Below, piece after piece: positions 1-8,319 of a stretch of 64,000 bases of DNA; the first letter of the stretch is position 1; each line of letters opens with the position of its first letter. The stretch spans positions 124,001-188,000 of the forward strand of contig JANYKS010000097.1 of NCBI GenBank assembly GCA_025358125.1. The letters are read 5' to 3'. Source of the DNA: Actinomycetes bacterium. GTDB lineage: Bacteria > Actinomycetota > Acidimicrobiia > Acidimicrobiales > Ilumatobacteraceae. The notes under the pieces are model-generated. The model did no database searches, was not told where the DNA came from, and saw nothing but the letters and a program-made list of their open reading frames with translations. Position numbers and translations under genes: made by a program.

Positions 1-47
1 TTCGGCGAGATACATACGAAACGCGACGTTAGTGGATGCTACGTTAG

Positions 48-68
48 TTTCTGACGTTGTGTCAGAAA
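48..68. promoter_or_regulatory. Palindromic operator, copy 1
   Basis: Perfect inverted repeat TTTCTGAC-GTTGT-GTCAGAAA. It lies 66 bases before the GTG at 135 and is the left-most of nine copies of the same motif in the window. The architecture (8-base arms, 5-base spacer) suits a dimeric TetR-type repressor; that family assignment is inference, and no such regulator is encoded here. Confidence 0.75.
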
Positions 69-134
69 CTTTGTCCTGCACGGTCTTGACGGCGTTTGCC
101 ACAGCTTTTCAGAACGAACAGACGAGGGGTCATC

Positions 135-1394
135 GTGTCCGGGCATCTCCAGGACGAAGTCGTTGTCATCACGGGATCGGGGCGCGGCGGCGGCCGCCAA
201 CCAAGCCCGCAACGCCTGATGCCCGACCTGTCAGCGCTGTCCGACGTGGCGTTCCGCGAGCACGTCAGGGCCTGGCTCGCGGATCATGTCGTCGGCGACT
301 TTGCCGAGCTGAAGGGTCGCGGCGGACCAGGGGACGAAGAAGTCGGCTTCGAGGTCCGGGTCGCGTGGGAGAAAGAGCTCGGCGCCGCCGGCTGGATCGG
401 TCTCGGCTGGCCGGAATCGCACGGTGGCCGGGGCGCCAGCGTTGCCAAACAGATCATCTGGGCCGAGGAGTACACCAGGGCTCAGGCCCCGGCCCGGGTC
501 AATCACATGGGTGAGAACCTGCTTGCGCCGACCCTGATCGAGTACGGTACGACGAAGCAGTGCGAACGGTTCCTGGCGGGAATCCTCCAGGGCACCGAGC
601 GGTGGTGCCAGGGTTACAGCGAGCCCGACGCCGGCAGCGATCTCGCCAACGTACAGACCAAGGCCGCGCTCGTCGCGAACGACTCCGGCGGTGAGGACTG
701 GGTGCTCAACGGCCAGAAGGTGTGGACCTCGCTCGCCCACGTCAGTCACTGGTGCTTCGTCGTCGCGAGGACGGAGCCGGGCTCGGCGCGGCATCGGGGT
801 CTGTCGTTCCTGCTGGTACCGATGGCTCAGGCGGGCGTCGGAACCCGCATCATCCGCCAGATCACCGGCGGTGGAGAGTTCAACGAGACGTTCTTCACCG
901 ACGCGCGCACGGGCGGCGACATGGTCATCGGCGCGCCAGGCGACGGCTGGCGGGTGGCGATGGGCCTGCTCGCGTTCGAACGGGGGATCTCCACCCTGGC
1001 CCAGCAGGTCGGCTTCGAACGCGAGCTGCAGTCCACAATCGGGCTCGCCCGTCGGTTCGGCGTGATCGGCGACGCGGTCGTCCGCCAGCGTCTGGCGAAG
1101 GCCCACACCGGATTGCAACTGATGCGTTGGAACGCGTTGCGGTCGATGGGTTCCGGCGTGCCGGGTCCGGAGGCGAGCATCGCCAAGCTGTTCTGGGGCA
1201 ACTGGCACCGCGATCTCGGCGAACTGATGGTGAATCTGATGGGACCGAGCGGGCAGGCGGGCAGCGGCGAGATGACGCTCGAGCACAAGCTGTTCCTCTT
1301 CACGCGCAGCGACACCATCTACGGTGGCAGCAACGAAATCCAGCGCAACGTGATCGGCGAGCGCGTGCTCGGCCTGCCAAAGGAACCGCAATGA
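135..1394 (+). CDS. ipdE1: Acyl-CoA dehydrogenase, FadE30/IpdE1-like, with fused SDR stub
   Basis: Flavin acyl-CoA dehydrogenase, large-subunit type. The body starts naturally at ATG 219 (391 residues) and shows YSEPDAGSDLAN near residue 133 and a C-terminal YGGSNEIQRNVIGER. The next gene is an IpdF-like SDR, the same pair as mycobacterial Rv3560c-Rv3559c; FadE30 was renamed IpdE1 and, with IpdE2, desaturates 5-OH-HIP-CoA in steroid C/D-ring breakdown. The only good Shine-Dalgarno (GAGGGG, 123-128) precedes GTG 135. From there the first codons read like the start of an SDR (VVVITGSGRG) and run in frame into the ACAD, so the protein may carry a 28-residue vestigial leader. No IpdE2-type partner is adjacent. 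The family call is firm, the orthology probable. Confidence 0.8.
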   Translation: MSGHLQDEVVVITGSGRGGGRQPSPQRLMPDLSALSDVAFREHVRAWLADHVVGDFAELKGRGGPGDEEVGFEVRVAWEKELGAAGWIGLGWPESHGGRGASVAKQIIWAEEYTRAQAPARVNHMGENLLAPTLIEYGTTKQCERFLAGILQGTERWCQGYSEPDAGSDLANVQTKAALVANDSGGEDWVLNGQKVWTSLAHVSHWCFVVARTEPGSARHRGLSFLLVPMAQAGVGTRIIRQITGGGEFNETFFTDARTGGDMVIGAPGDGWRVAMGLLAFERGISTLAQQVGFERELQSTIGLARRFGVIGDAVVRQRLAKAHTGLQLMRWNALRSMGSGVPGPEASIAKLFWGNWHRDLGELMVNLMGPSGQAGSGEMTLEHKLFLFTRSDTIYGGSNEIQRNVIGERVLGLPKEPQ

Positions 1395-2155
1395 GTCCAG
1401 TCGCACCCATGTACGTTCCCGGCCACGGCCTGCTGGCGGGCAAGCGGGTGCTGATCACGGCGGCCGCTGGCACCGGCATCGGCTTCGCGACGGCGAAGCG
1501 CTGCGTCGAGGAGGGCGCAACGGTCGTCATCAGCGACAAGCACGAGCGCCGCTGCGGCGAGTCCGCAGCCGAACTCGGCGTCGTCGGTATTCGCTGCGAC
1601 GTCACCGACGAAGACTCGGTCCAGGCTCTGATCGCGGCGGCATCTGCTCACCTCGGCGGGATCGACGTGCTGATCAACAATGCCGGCCTCGGGGGCACGG
1701 CCGAACTGCACGAGATGACCGACGCTCAGTGGGGGGCCGTCCTCGACGTCACACTCAGCGGCACGTTCCGCTGCATGCGCGCCGGGCTGAACTACATGTA
1801 CGGACGCGGCAGTGGCGTCATCGTCAACAACGCATCCGTGCTCGGCTGGCGGGCCCAGGCCGGTCAGGCCCACTACGCGGCGGCCAAGGCCGGCGTGATG
1901 GCGCTCACCAGATGCGCCGCGATCGAGGCCGGTCGGCGCGGCGTCCGCGTCAACGCCGTCGCGCCGAGTATTGCGATGCACCCGTTCCTCGCCAAGGTCA
2001 CCAGCGATGATCTGCTCGAAGAACTGACCGAACGCGAGGCCTTCGGCCGCTACGCCGAGCCGTGGGAGGTCGCCAACGTGATCGTCTTCCTCGCCAGCGA
2101 CTACAGCAGTTACATGACCGGCGAGGTCGTTTCCGTCAGTTCTCAGCGGGCTTGA
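1391..2155 (+). CDS. ipdF: IpdF-like short-chain dehydrogenase
   Basis: SDR of 254 residues that probably oxidises the 5-hydroxyl of the steroid C/D-ring CoA intermediate (IpdF role). It has the cofactor motif TAAAGTGIG (23-31), NNAG near 96-99, and catalytic Ser149, Tyr162 and Lys166 (HYAAAKAG). The unusual TAAAGTGIG start and the strings NNASVLGWRAQ and AAKAGVMALTRC match what I remember of Rv3559c. Its ATG overlaps the stop of the ACAD (ATGA), so the two are translationally coupled. The C-terminal end SDYSSYMTGEVVSVSSQRA lacks the usual DGG, as in IpdF. A generic 3-oxoacyl reductase is the alternative. Confidence 0.8.
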   Translation: MSPVAPMYVPGHGLLAGKRVLITAAAGTGIGFATAKRCVEEGATVVISDKHERRCGESAAELGVVGIRCDVTDEDSVQALIAAASAHLGGIDVLINNAGLGGTAELHEMTDAQWGAVLDVTLSGTFRCMRAGLNYMYGRGSGVIVNNASVLGWRAQAGQAHYAAAKAGVMALTRCAAIEAGRRGVRVNAVAPSIAMHPFLAKVTSDDLLEELTEREAFGRYAEPWEVANVIVFLASDYSSYMTGEVVSVSSQRA

Positions 2156-2161
2156 GTCGGG

Positions 2162-3361
2162 ATGTCCGAGATGTTCCATGAGCCACTCACCGAGGCAGTG
2201 CTGACCGAAGGTTTCTTCGCCGGCCACCTGCCCGGCACCGTCGGGGGTGACCCGTGGGAGCACCTCGCCCGTCTGCGCGCAATCGGACCGCTCGCCTGGA
2301 ACGGAAGCGGCGGCTATTGGGTCGTGAGCCATCACCGCGAAGTGCAACAGGCGTCGACCGATCCGACAAGGTTCTGTAGCCGGCAGGGCATCCTCACGTT
2401 CGAGATCGGACACACCTACCCGTCGCCGCCGACGATGATGCACACCGATCCTCCCGATCACACCCGCTACCGCGGACTCGTCGCGCCGGCGTTCCGCCCA
2501 TCGGCGATGAGAGCGCTCCAGCCTCGCCTGGAGGCCCATGTCCGGCGCCTCCTCGACTCGATCCCGAACGACCAGGCCGTCGATATCGTCCACCATCTGA
2601 CGATGCCGTTCCCACTGCTCGTCATCTGCGAGTTGCTGGGCGTGCCAGCGCAAGAGTGGGAGAAGTTCTACCTGTGGAGCGAGATCTCGATCCCCGGCGC
2701 CACCGACCACACGGCCGAGGAACGTCTCGTCATCCAGGCCGAGATGGTCGGGTATCTCCTCGCTGCGGTGGCCGCGAAGAAGGCCGACGCCGGCGACGAC
2801 GTGTTCTCGTTGCTGGCCGCCGCCGGCCTGACCGACTTCGAGATCGCGATGTTCGCGGTCCAGTTGCTGACAGCCGGCAACGAGACGGTCCGCAACACGA
2901 TGTCCTCCGGCCTCGTCGCGCTCGCCAACGATCCCGAGCAGTGGCAACGCCTCAGGAATGACCGCTCGCTGGTCCCGCTGGCTGCCGAGGAGATGCTGCG
3001 CTGGTCGAGTTCGGTCATCTACTTCATGCGCACCGCGGTTCACGACACCGAACTCGGCGGCACACTGCTGAGCGCCGGCGATCATGTAGCACTCGTCTAC
3101 GCCAGCGCGAATCGCGATGAAGCCGTGTTCGGACCGACGGCAGGCCAGTTCGACATCGGTCGCTCGCCGAACCCACATCTCGCGTTCGGCTTCGGAACGC
3201 ACTACTGCATCGGAGCGGCGCTCGCCCGCGAGGAGATCTCGGTCGTGCTCAACGAGATGCTCGATCGCTATTCGGTGCTCCGACCGTCTGGTCCTGTCGA
3301 GCGGACCAAGAGCGCGATCATCGCCGGCATTCACCGCGCCGACCTCGCAGTAGCCCGCTGA
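2162..3361 (+). CDS. Cytochrome P450
   Basis: Soluble bacterial P450 of 399 residues, probably a heme monooxygenase fed by ferredoxin. Visible motifs are the I-helix AGNET (238-242), the K-helix ExxR (277-280) and the heme loop FGFGTHYCIG with the thiolate Cys at 349. The AGNET form (Asn in place of the usual acid-alcohol pair) is typical of the sterol and methyl-branched-lipid CYP group (CYP125/142/124-like). It starts six bases after the IpdF-like SDR, so it is almost certainly co-transcribed with ring-degradation genes. The substrate is unknown. No ferredoxin or reductase gene is nearby. Confidence 0.85.
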   Translation: MSEMFHEPLTEAVLTEGFFAGHLPGTVGGDPWEHLARLRAIGPLAWNGSGGYWVVSHHREVQQASTDPTRFCSRQGILTFEIGHTYPSPPTMMHTDPPDHTRYRGLVAPAFRPSAMRALQPRLEAHVRRLLDSIPNDQAVDIVHHLTMPFPLLVICELLGVPAQEWEKFYLWSEISIPGATDHTAEERLVIQAEMVGYLLAAVAAKKADAGDDVFSLLAAAGLTDFEIAMFAVQLLTAGNETVRNTMSSGLVALANDPEQWQRLRNDRSLVPLAAEEMLRWSSSVIYFMRTAVHDTELGGTLLSAGDHVALVYASANRDEAVFGPTAGQFDIGRSPNPHLAFGFGTHYCIGAALAREEISVVLNEMLDRYSVLRPSGPVERTKSAIIAGIHRADLAVAR

Positions 3362-3376
3362 AAGCAAGGTCACGGC

Positions 3377-3426
3377 CGTGAAGGCGACGTGAAGAACCTG
3401 GCGCAGGCCGTGAAGAAACCGTAAGA
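3377..3426 (+). promoter_or_regulatory. Phased direct repeats, candidate KdpE site
   Basis: CGTGAAG occurs at 3377, 3388 and 3409, with a near copy CGTAAGA at 3420. The steps are 11, 21 and 11 bases, one helical turn or two. Head-to-tail repeats spaced by one turn are the usual target of OmpR-class response regulators such as KdpE, encoded at 10836. The array ends about 40 bases before the first small ORF of the kdp operon. Assignment to KdpE is inference. Confidence 0.5.
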
Positions 3427-3466
3427 GACCGGCTCCGAACGACCCGCGAGCGTAGAGTCGTCGGCT

Positions 3467-3559
3467 ATGAGCCCCACACAACGTTTCTGCGACGCGATCG
3501 TCAGCGGGCCGCTTGCCACCCTCGCTGGAGGCGCGGCGAAATCGTCCGGGGGTGTGTGA
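3467..3559 (+). CDS. Small ORF, 30 residues, leader of kdp operon
   Basis: Possible short peptide MSPTQRFCDAIVSGPLATLA... ending GGAAKSSGGV. It is not a recognised family and has no membrane segment. The stop overlaps the ATG of the next small gene (TGATG), the same coupling used between kdpF and kdpA, which is the main reason to list it. It could be a leader peptide or simply untranslated. Confidence 0.3.
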   Translation: MSPTQRFCDAIVSGPLATLAGGAAKSSGGV

Positions 3560-3753
3560 TGTCCGACGTCATTTTCATCGCTGCGACGGTCGCTTTCTTC
3601 TGCATCTGCGTGCTGTACGTACAATGGTGCGACCGAATCATCGGCCCCGACGAATTCACCCAGGTCTCGGCGCCGCTGCCCGATCGCCCAGGCCTGGATC
3701 TCGCTGACAGTCCCCACGCCGAGTCATCGATCGACACGGCGGTGTCGGCGTGA
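3559..3753 (+). CDS. Small single-pass membrane protein of kdp operon
   Basis: Hypothetical protein of 64 residues. Residues 3-22 (VIFIAATVAFFCICVLYVQW) form one hydrophobic helix, followed by a charged tail with CDRIIGPDE. A GTG at 3556 would add one Met. Its end overlaps the GTG of kdpF by four bases. Small membrane proteins of this kind occur upstream of kdpF in other actinobacteria (from memory); a role as an accessory or stabilising subunit of the potassium pump is inference. Confidence 0.65.
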   Translation: MSDVIFIAATVAFFCICVLYVQWCDRIIGPDEFTQVSAPLPDRPGLDLADSPHAESSIDTAVSA

Positions 3754-3854
3754 TCGCGGCAACGAATGCGATCGACAACTGGGTCGGTCTCGGCCTCGCC
3801 GCGCTCGGTGTGATGTACCTGCTGTTCGTGCTCGTGTTCCCTGAGCGCTTCTGA
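3750..3854 (+). CDS. kdpF: KdpF small subunit
   Basis: 34-residue hydrophobic peptide from GTG 3750, with one membrane helix ([20 protein letters not shown]) and the short ERF tail expected of KdpF, which stabilises the KdpABC potassium pump. It overlaps the preceding small gene by four bases, and its TGA shares a base with the kdpA ATG (TGATG). It is too short for most gene callers; position and composition make the call. Confidence 0.8.
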   Translation: MIAATNAIDNWVGLGLAALGVMYLLFVLVFPERF

Positions 3855-5578
3855 TGAGTTGGCAGGCAACAATCCAGGCACTGATCCTGGTCGCCCTGTT
3901 GGTGATCACCGTTGGGCCACTCGGCCGGTACATGGCAGCCGTGTACGGGGTGCGACAAGACGCCAGCGCACCCGGCGACCGGGTGTTCGGGCCGATCGAG
4001 CGCCTGATCTATCGGGTTTGCCGGATCGATTCGAAGCGTGAGCAGCGCTGGAACGTGTATGCCTTGGCGCTGCTCGCGTTCAGCCTGGTGTCGATCCTGA
4101 TCCTGTACGCGCTGCAACGGTTACAGGGCAACCTGCCGTTCAACCCGACCGATCGCGCCGCCGTGACGCCATGGGGTGCTTGGAACGTCGCGGTCAGCTT
4201 CGTCACCAACACCAACTGGCAGTGGTACTCGGGCGAGGTCGCGATGAGCCACCTGACCCAGATGATCGGCCTCACCGTCCAGAACTTCGTGTCGGCTGCC
4301 GCCGGCATGGCCGTGATCGTCGCGATCATTCGCGGCATCGCCCGGTCGAACACCCGCAACCTTGGCAATTTTTGGGTCGATCTGACCCGCACGGTCGTGA
4401 GGATCCTACTGCCGTTGTCGCTCGTCTTCGCCGTCGTGCTCATCTCCCAGGGCGTCATTCAGAACGTGAAGGGCTACACGGTGGCCGTCTCGATCGACTC
4501 GACTACCGGAGTCGCCGATCAGGCCATCCCTGGCGGCCAGGTGGCGTCGCAGGAGGCCATCAAGCAGCTCGGCACGAACGGAGGCGGTTTCTTCAACACC
4601 AACTCCGCCCACCCGTTCGAGAACCCGAACGGCATCTCCGACATGCTCGAGCTGTATGCGATCCTGCTCATCCCATTCGCGTTCGTGGTCGCGTTCGGCA
4701 AGCTGGTGGGCGACAAGCGACAGGCCCGGGTCCTCATCGCCGTGATGGCCGCGTTACTCACTGTCTTTGCAGGGTTCGCGATGTTCGCCGAACAGGGCGG
4801 CAATTCGAAGCTGGCCGGGCTCGGGGTCGATCAGTCGATCTCGACGACTCAATCCGGCGGCAACATGGAGGGCAAGGAACTTCGCCTCGGTGCTGCCGCG
4901 TGCGGGCTCTGGGCCGGCGCGACGACCGGCACCTCGAATGGAGCGGTCAACTGCATGCACGATTCGTTCACGCCCCTCGGTGGCGCGTCACCGATGCTGC
5001 ACATGATGCTCGGCGAGATCTCACCGGGCGGCGCCGGCGTCGGGCTGATGGGTGTTCTTCAATACGCCCTCCTCGCCGTCTTCATCGCCGGACTGATGGT
5101 CGGGCGGACACCGGAGTACCTCGGCAAGAAGATTCAAGCGGCCGAGATGAAACTCGTGACGCTGTTCATCCTCGCGATGCCGATCGCAGTCCTCGCTTTC
5201 GCGGCAGCGTCGATCCTGCTCAAGAGTGCTGCCAACTATCAGCCTGGCCCGCACGGTCTTTCCGAGGTGCTCTACAACTACGCGTCCGTTGCGAACAACA
5301 ACGGCTCGGCCTTCGCACACCAGGACACGAGCACCCGCTGGTACACGGTGACCCAGGGCATCGCAATGCTGATCGGGCGATTCTTCCTGATCATCCCTGC
5401 GCTCGCCGTCGGCGGATCTCTCGCCGGCAAGCCGAAGGTGCCGGCAACGAGTGGAACCTTCCCGACCCACACTCCCCTGTTCGCAGTCCTCGTCGCAGGC
5501 GTCATCATGATCGTGGCCGGCCTCACGTTCTTCCCAGCCCTCGTGCTCGGGCCGATCCTCGAACACCTCTCCCTCTGA
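3854..5578 (+). CDS. kdpA: Potassium-transporting ATPase subunit A
   Basis: Channel-like subunit (574 residues) that binds and conducts potassium in the membrane. It has ten or so hydrophobic segments and the repeated selectivity-filter loops, with TNTNWQ around residues 118-123 and NGGGFFNTN around 242-250. The C-terminus is GPILEHLSL. Length is normal for the family. Ten bases separate it from kdpB. Confidence 0.97.
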   Translation: MSWQATIQALILVALLVITVGPLGRYMAAVYGVRQDASAPGDRVFGPIERLIYRVCRIDSKREQRWNVYALALLAFSLVSILILYALQRLQGNLPFNPTDRAAVTPWGAWNVAVSFVTNTNWQWYSGEVAMSHLTQMIGLTVQNFVSAAAGMAVIVAIIRGIARSNTRNLGNFWVDLTRTVVRILLPLSLVFAVVLISQGVIQNVKGYTVAVSIDSTTGVADQAIPGGQVASQEAIKQLGTNGGGFFNTNSAHPFENPNGISDMLELYAILLIPFAFVVAFGKLVGDKRQARVLIAVMAALLTVFAGFAMFAEQGGNSKLAGLGVDQSISTTQSGGNMEGKELRLGAAACGLWAGATTGTSNGAVNCMHDSFTPLGGASPMLHMMLGEISPGGAGVGLMGVLQYALLAVFIAGLMVGRTPEYLGKKIQAAEMKLVTLFILAMPIAVLAFAAASILLKSAANYQPGPHGLSEVLYNYASVANNNGSAFAHQDTSTRWYTVTQGIAMLIGRFFLIIPALAVGGSLAGKPKVPATSGTFPTHTPLFAVLVAGVIMIVAGLTFFPALVLGPILEHLSL

Positions 5579-5588
5579 ACGAGGAATC

Positions 5589-7700
5589 ATGACTGCAACC
5601 CTGCTGAACAGTCCGGCCAACGACGAACCGCGCCCGCCGAAGGTGCGCACCAAGAAATCGGTGTCGATCTTCGACCGGTCGATCATCAAGACCGCGTCGG
5701 TCGCCGCGGTAGGCAAGCTCAACCCGAAGATCATGATGCGCAACCCGGTGATGTTCATCGTCGAGGTCGGCTCGGTGGTGACGACGCTGCTGTTCATCCG
5801 CGACTACTCCAGCAGTAGCGGCCAGCAGAACGCCTTCACCGGTCTCGTCGCGGTTTGGCTGTGGTTCACGGTGCTCTTCGCCAACTTCGCGGAAGCCATG
5901 GCGGAGGGGCGCGGCAAGGCCCAAGCCGCCGCACTGCGCCAGACTCGGGCAGACACAACTGCCAGGGTGCGCCTGGCCGACGGCACGATCACCGAGAAGG
6001 CATCGTCTCTCCTGCAGATCGACGATCTGTGTGTGGTGGTGGCCGGCGACGTGATCCCGGGCGACGGCGACGTCGTCGAGGGCATTGCCACAGTCGATGA
6101 ATCTGCGATCACGGGCGAATCGTCACCGGTGATCCGCGAATCCGGCGGCGACCGTTCGGCCGTCACCGGCGGCACGCGGGTCCTCAGCGACGAGATCGTC
6201 GTGCGGATCACGTGCAAACCGGGCGAGACCTTTCTCGACCGGATGATCGCGCTCGTCGAGGGGGCCAACCGACAGAAGACGCCGAACGAGATCGCGCTCT
6301 CGATCCTGCTCGCCGGCCTCACCATCATCTTCCTGCTCGCCGTTGCGACCCTCCAACCGTTCGCGATCTACTCGGGCGCCGAGCAGAGCATCGTCGTGCT
6401 CGTCGCGCTGTTGGTGTGCCTCATCCCCACCACCATCGGTGGGCTGTTGTCATCGATCGGCATTGCAGGTATGGACCGCCTGGTCCAGCGCAACGTTCTT
6501 GCGATGTCCGGCCGAGCAGTGGAGGCAGCGGGCGACGTCACCACCCTGTTGCTCGACAAGACCGGAACCATCACGTTCGGATCGCGTCAGGCTGCCGAAT
6601 TCCTTCCAGTACACGGGGTGACCGAACACGAGGTCGCAGAAGGTGCGCTGATGTCGTCGCTCGCCGACGAAACGCCCGAGGGTCGCTCGATCGTGACGTT
6701 GGCGATCGAGAAGTTCGGTCTCGTCGCGCTCGATGATCCGACTGCTGAACTCGTGCCGTTCACGGCCCAGACCCGGATGTCGGGCATGAATCTGAGCGAC
6801 GGGCGCGTCGTCCGCAAGGGCGCGGCCGATTCGGTCCGCATCTTCGTCGAGGCGGAGGGCACACCGGCGCCGCTGGAACTCGGCCCGATCGTGGAGCGAG
6901 TCGCCAAGGACGGCGCGACACCGCTTGTCGTCATCGACAGGGCCGCCGGGTCACCCACCTGGCGGATTCTCGGGGTGATCAGGCTCAAGGACACCGTCAA
7001 GCCGGGCATGAGCGAGCGCTTCGACCAACTCCGCTCGATGGGCATCCGAACGATCATGATCACCGGCGACAATCCGCTGACCGCGGCAGCCATCGCGCAC
7101 GAGGCCGGCGTCGACGGCTTCCTGGCCGAGGCGACGCCGGAGGACAAGATGGCGCTCATCAAGACCGAGCAAGCCGGGGGGAACCTCGTCGCGATGACCG
7201 GCGACGGGACCAACGACGCACCGGCGTTGGCCCAGGCCGACGTCGGCGTTGCGATGAACACCGGAACCCAGGCCGCCAAGGAGGCCGGCAACATGGTCGA
7301 CCTCGACAGCAACCCGACCAAGCTGATCGAGATCGTCGAGGTCGGCAAGCAATTGCTGATGACACGCGGCGCACTGACCACGTTCTCGATCGCCAACGAC
7401 GTCGCCAAGTACTTCGCGATCATCCCGGCGATGTTCTCAGGCGTGCTTCCGGCACTCGACAAGCTCAACATCATGAATCTGTCGAGCCCCCGCTCGGCAA
7501 TCCTCGCAGCGGTCATCTTCAATGCCTTGGTGATCATCGCGCTGGTGCCGCTCGCATTGCGAGGCGTGAAGTTCCGCGCCGCAACAGCAGCAGCGGTGCT
7601 ACAGCGAAACCTGCTCGTCTACGGTCTCGGCGGCATCGTCGTGCCGTTCGTCGGGATCAAGCTCATCGACATCGTCGTCTCAGCACTGGGAGTGAAGTGA
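5589..7700 (+). CDS. kdpB: Potassium-transporting ATPase subunit B
   Basis: P-type ATPase that energises KdpA. Residues seen: TGES actuator loop (175-178), DKTGT phosphorylation site (323-327), TGDNPLTAA and [14 protein letters not shown] in the P domain, and a membrane CLIPTTIGG proline motif near 277-285. At 703 residues it is a little longer than the E. coli protein because of a polar N-terminal extension of about 30 residues. An SD-like GAGGAA lies just before the ATG. Confidence 0.97.
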   Translation: MTATLLNSPANDEPRPPKVRTKKSVSIFDRSIIKTASVAAVGKLNPKIMMRNPVMFIVEVGSVVTTLLFIRDYSSSSGQQNAFTGLVAVWLWFTVLFANFAEAMAEGRGKAQAAALRQTRADTTARVRLADGTITEKASSLLQIDDLCVVVAGDVIPGDGDVVEGIATVDESAITGESSPVIRESGGDRSAVTGGTRVLSDEIVVRITCKPGETFLDRMIALVEGANRQKTPNEIALSILLAGLTIIFLLAVATLQPFAIYSGAEQSIVVLVALLVCLIPTTIGGLLSSIGIAGMDRLVQRNVLAMSGRAVEAAGDVTTLLLDKTGTITFGSRQAAEFLPVHGVTEHEVAEGALMSSLADETPEGRSIVTLAIEKFGLVALDDPTAELVPFTAQTRMSGMNLSDGRVVRKGAADSVRIFVEAEGTPAPLELGPIVERVAKDGATPLVVIDRAAGSPTWRILGVIRLKDTVKPGMSERFDQLRSMGIRTIMITGDNPLTAAAIAHEAGVDGFLAEATPEDKMALIKTEQAGGNLVAMTGDGTNDAPALAQADVGVAMNTGTQAAKEAGNMVDLDSNPTKLIEIVEVGKQLLMTRGALTTFSIANDVAKYFAIIPAMFSGVLPALDKLNIMNLSSPRSAILAAVIFNALVIIALVPLALRGVKFRAATAAAVLQRNLLVYGLGGIVVPFVGIKLIDIVVSALGVK

Positions 7701-7701
7701 C

Positions 7702-8286
7702 ATGCGTGCGTTCATCCGCCAACTCCGACCAGCGCTGATCCTCGCCGTCATCTTCACGTTGATCTGCGGCGTTGGGTATCCACTGCTGACGACCGCGATC
7801 GGCCAGGCTGGATTCAACGACAAGGCCAACGGATCACTCATCACCCGCGGGGGGGTCGTGGTCGCCAGCAAGCTGATCGGTCAGTCGTTCGTCGCCTCGC
7901 AGTACTTCCACCCCCGCCCGTCGGCAGCCGGCGCCGGATACGACGGTTCGAGCAGTTCGGGATCCAATCTCGGACCGACCAACCCCGATCTGCTCAAGGC
8001 CGTCGGCGAGCGGGCCAAGGCCTACCGCACCGAGAACGGCCTCGCTCCAGACGGTCTCGTGCCGGTCGACGCCGTCACAGCTTCGGGCTCCGGCCTCGAT
8101 CCGCACATCTCGATCGCCAACGCCAGGCTGCAGGCGTCACGGGTGGCCAAGGCGCGCGGTCTGACCGTCGACCACGTGCAGACCCTGATCCGCGCCCACA
8201 CCGACGGTCGGGGCTTGTCCGTACTCGGCGAGCCAGGGGTCAACGTCGTCGAACTCAATCTCGCCCTCGATCAGCTGAACCCGTGA
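7702..8286 (+). CDS. kdpC: Potassium-transporting ATPase subunit C
   Basis: Single-pass membrane subunit of 194 residues, with an N-terminal helix (residues about 11-30) and then a periplasm-facing domain carrying the family signatures [17 protein letters not shown] and [15 protein letters not shown]. It assembles KdpA with KdpB. It starts one base after the kdpB stop. Confidence 0.96.
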   Translation: MRAFIRQLRPALILAVIFTLICGVGYPLLTTAIGQAGFNDKANGSLITRGGVVVASKLIGQSFVASQYFHPRPSAAGAGYDGSSSSGSNLGPTNPDLLKAVGERAKAYRTENGLAPDGLVPVDAVTASGSGLDPHISIANARLQASRVAKARGLTVDHVQTLIRAHTDGRGLSVLGEPGVNVVELNLALDQLNP

Positions 8287-8319
8287 GCAGATTCGCACGG
8301 AACGCGAGAGACTGACCGA

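Noticed and set aside
1319-3481. 720-codon open frame on the minus strand
   Set aside because: It is the shadow of ipdF and the P450 in high-GC DNA; the real genes have full family motifs, the shadow has none.
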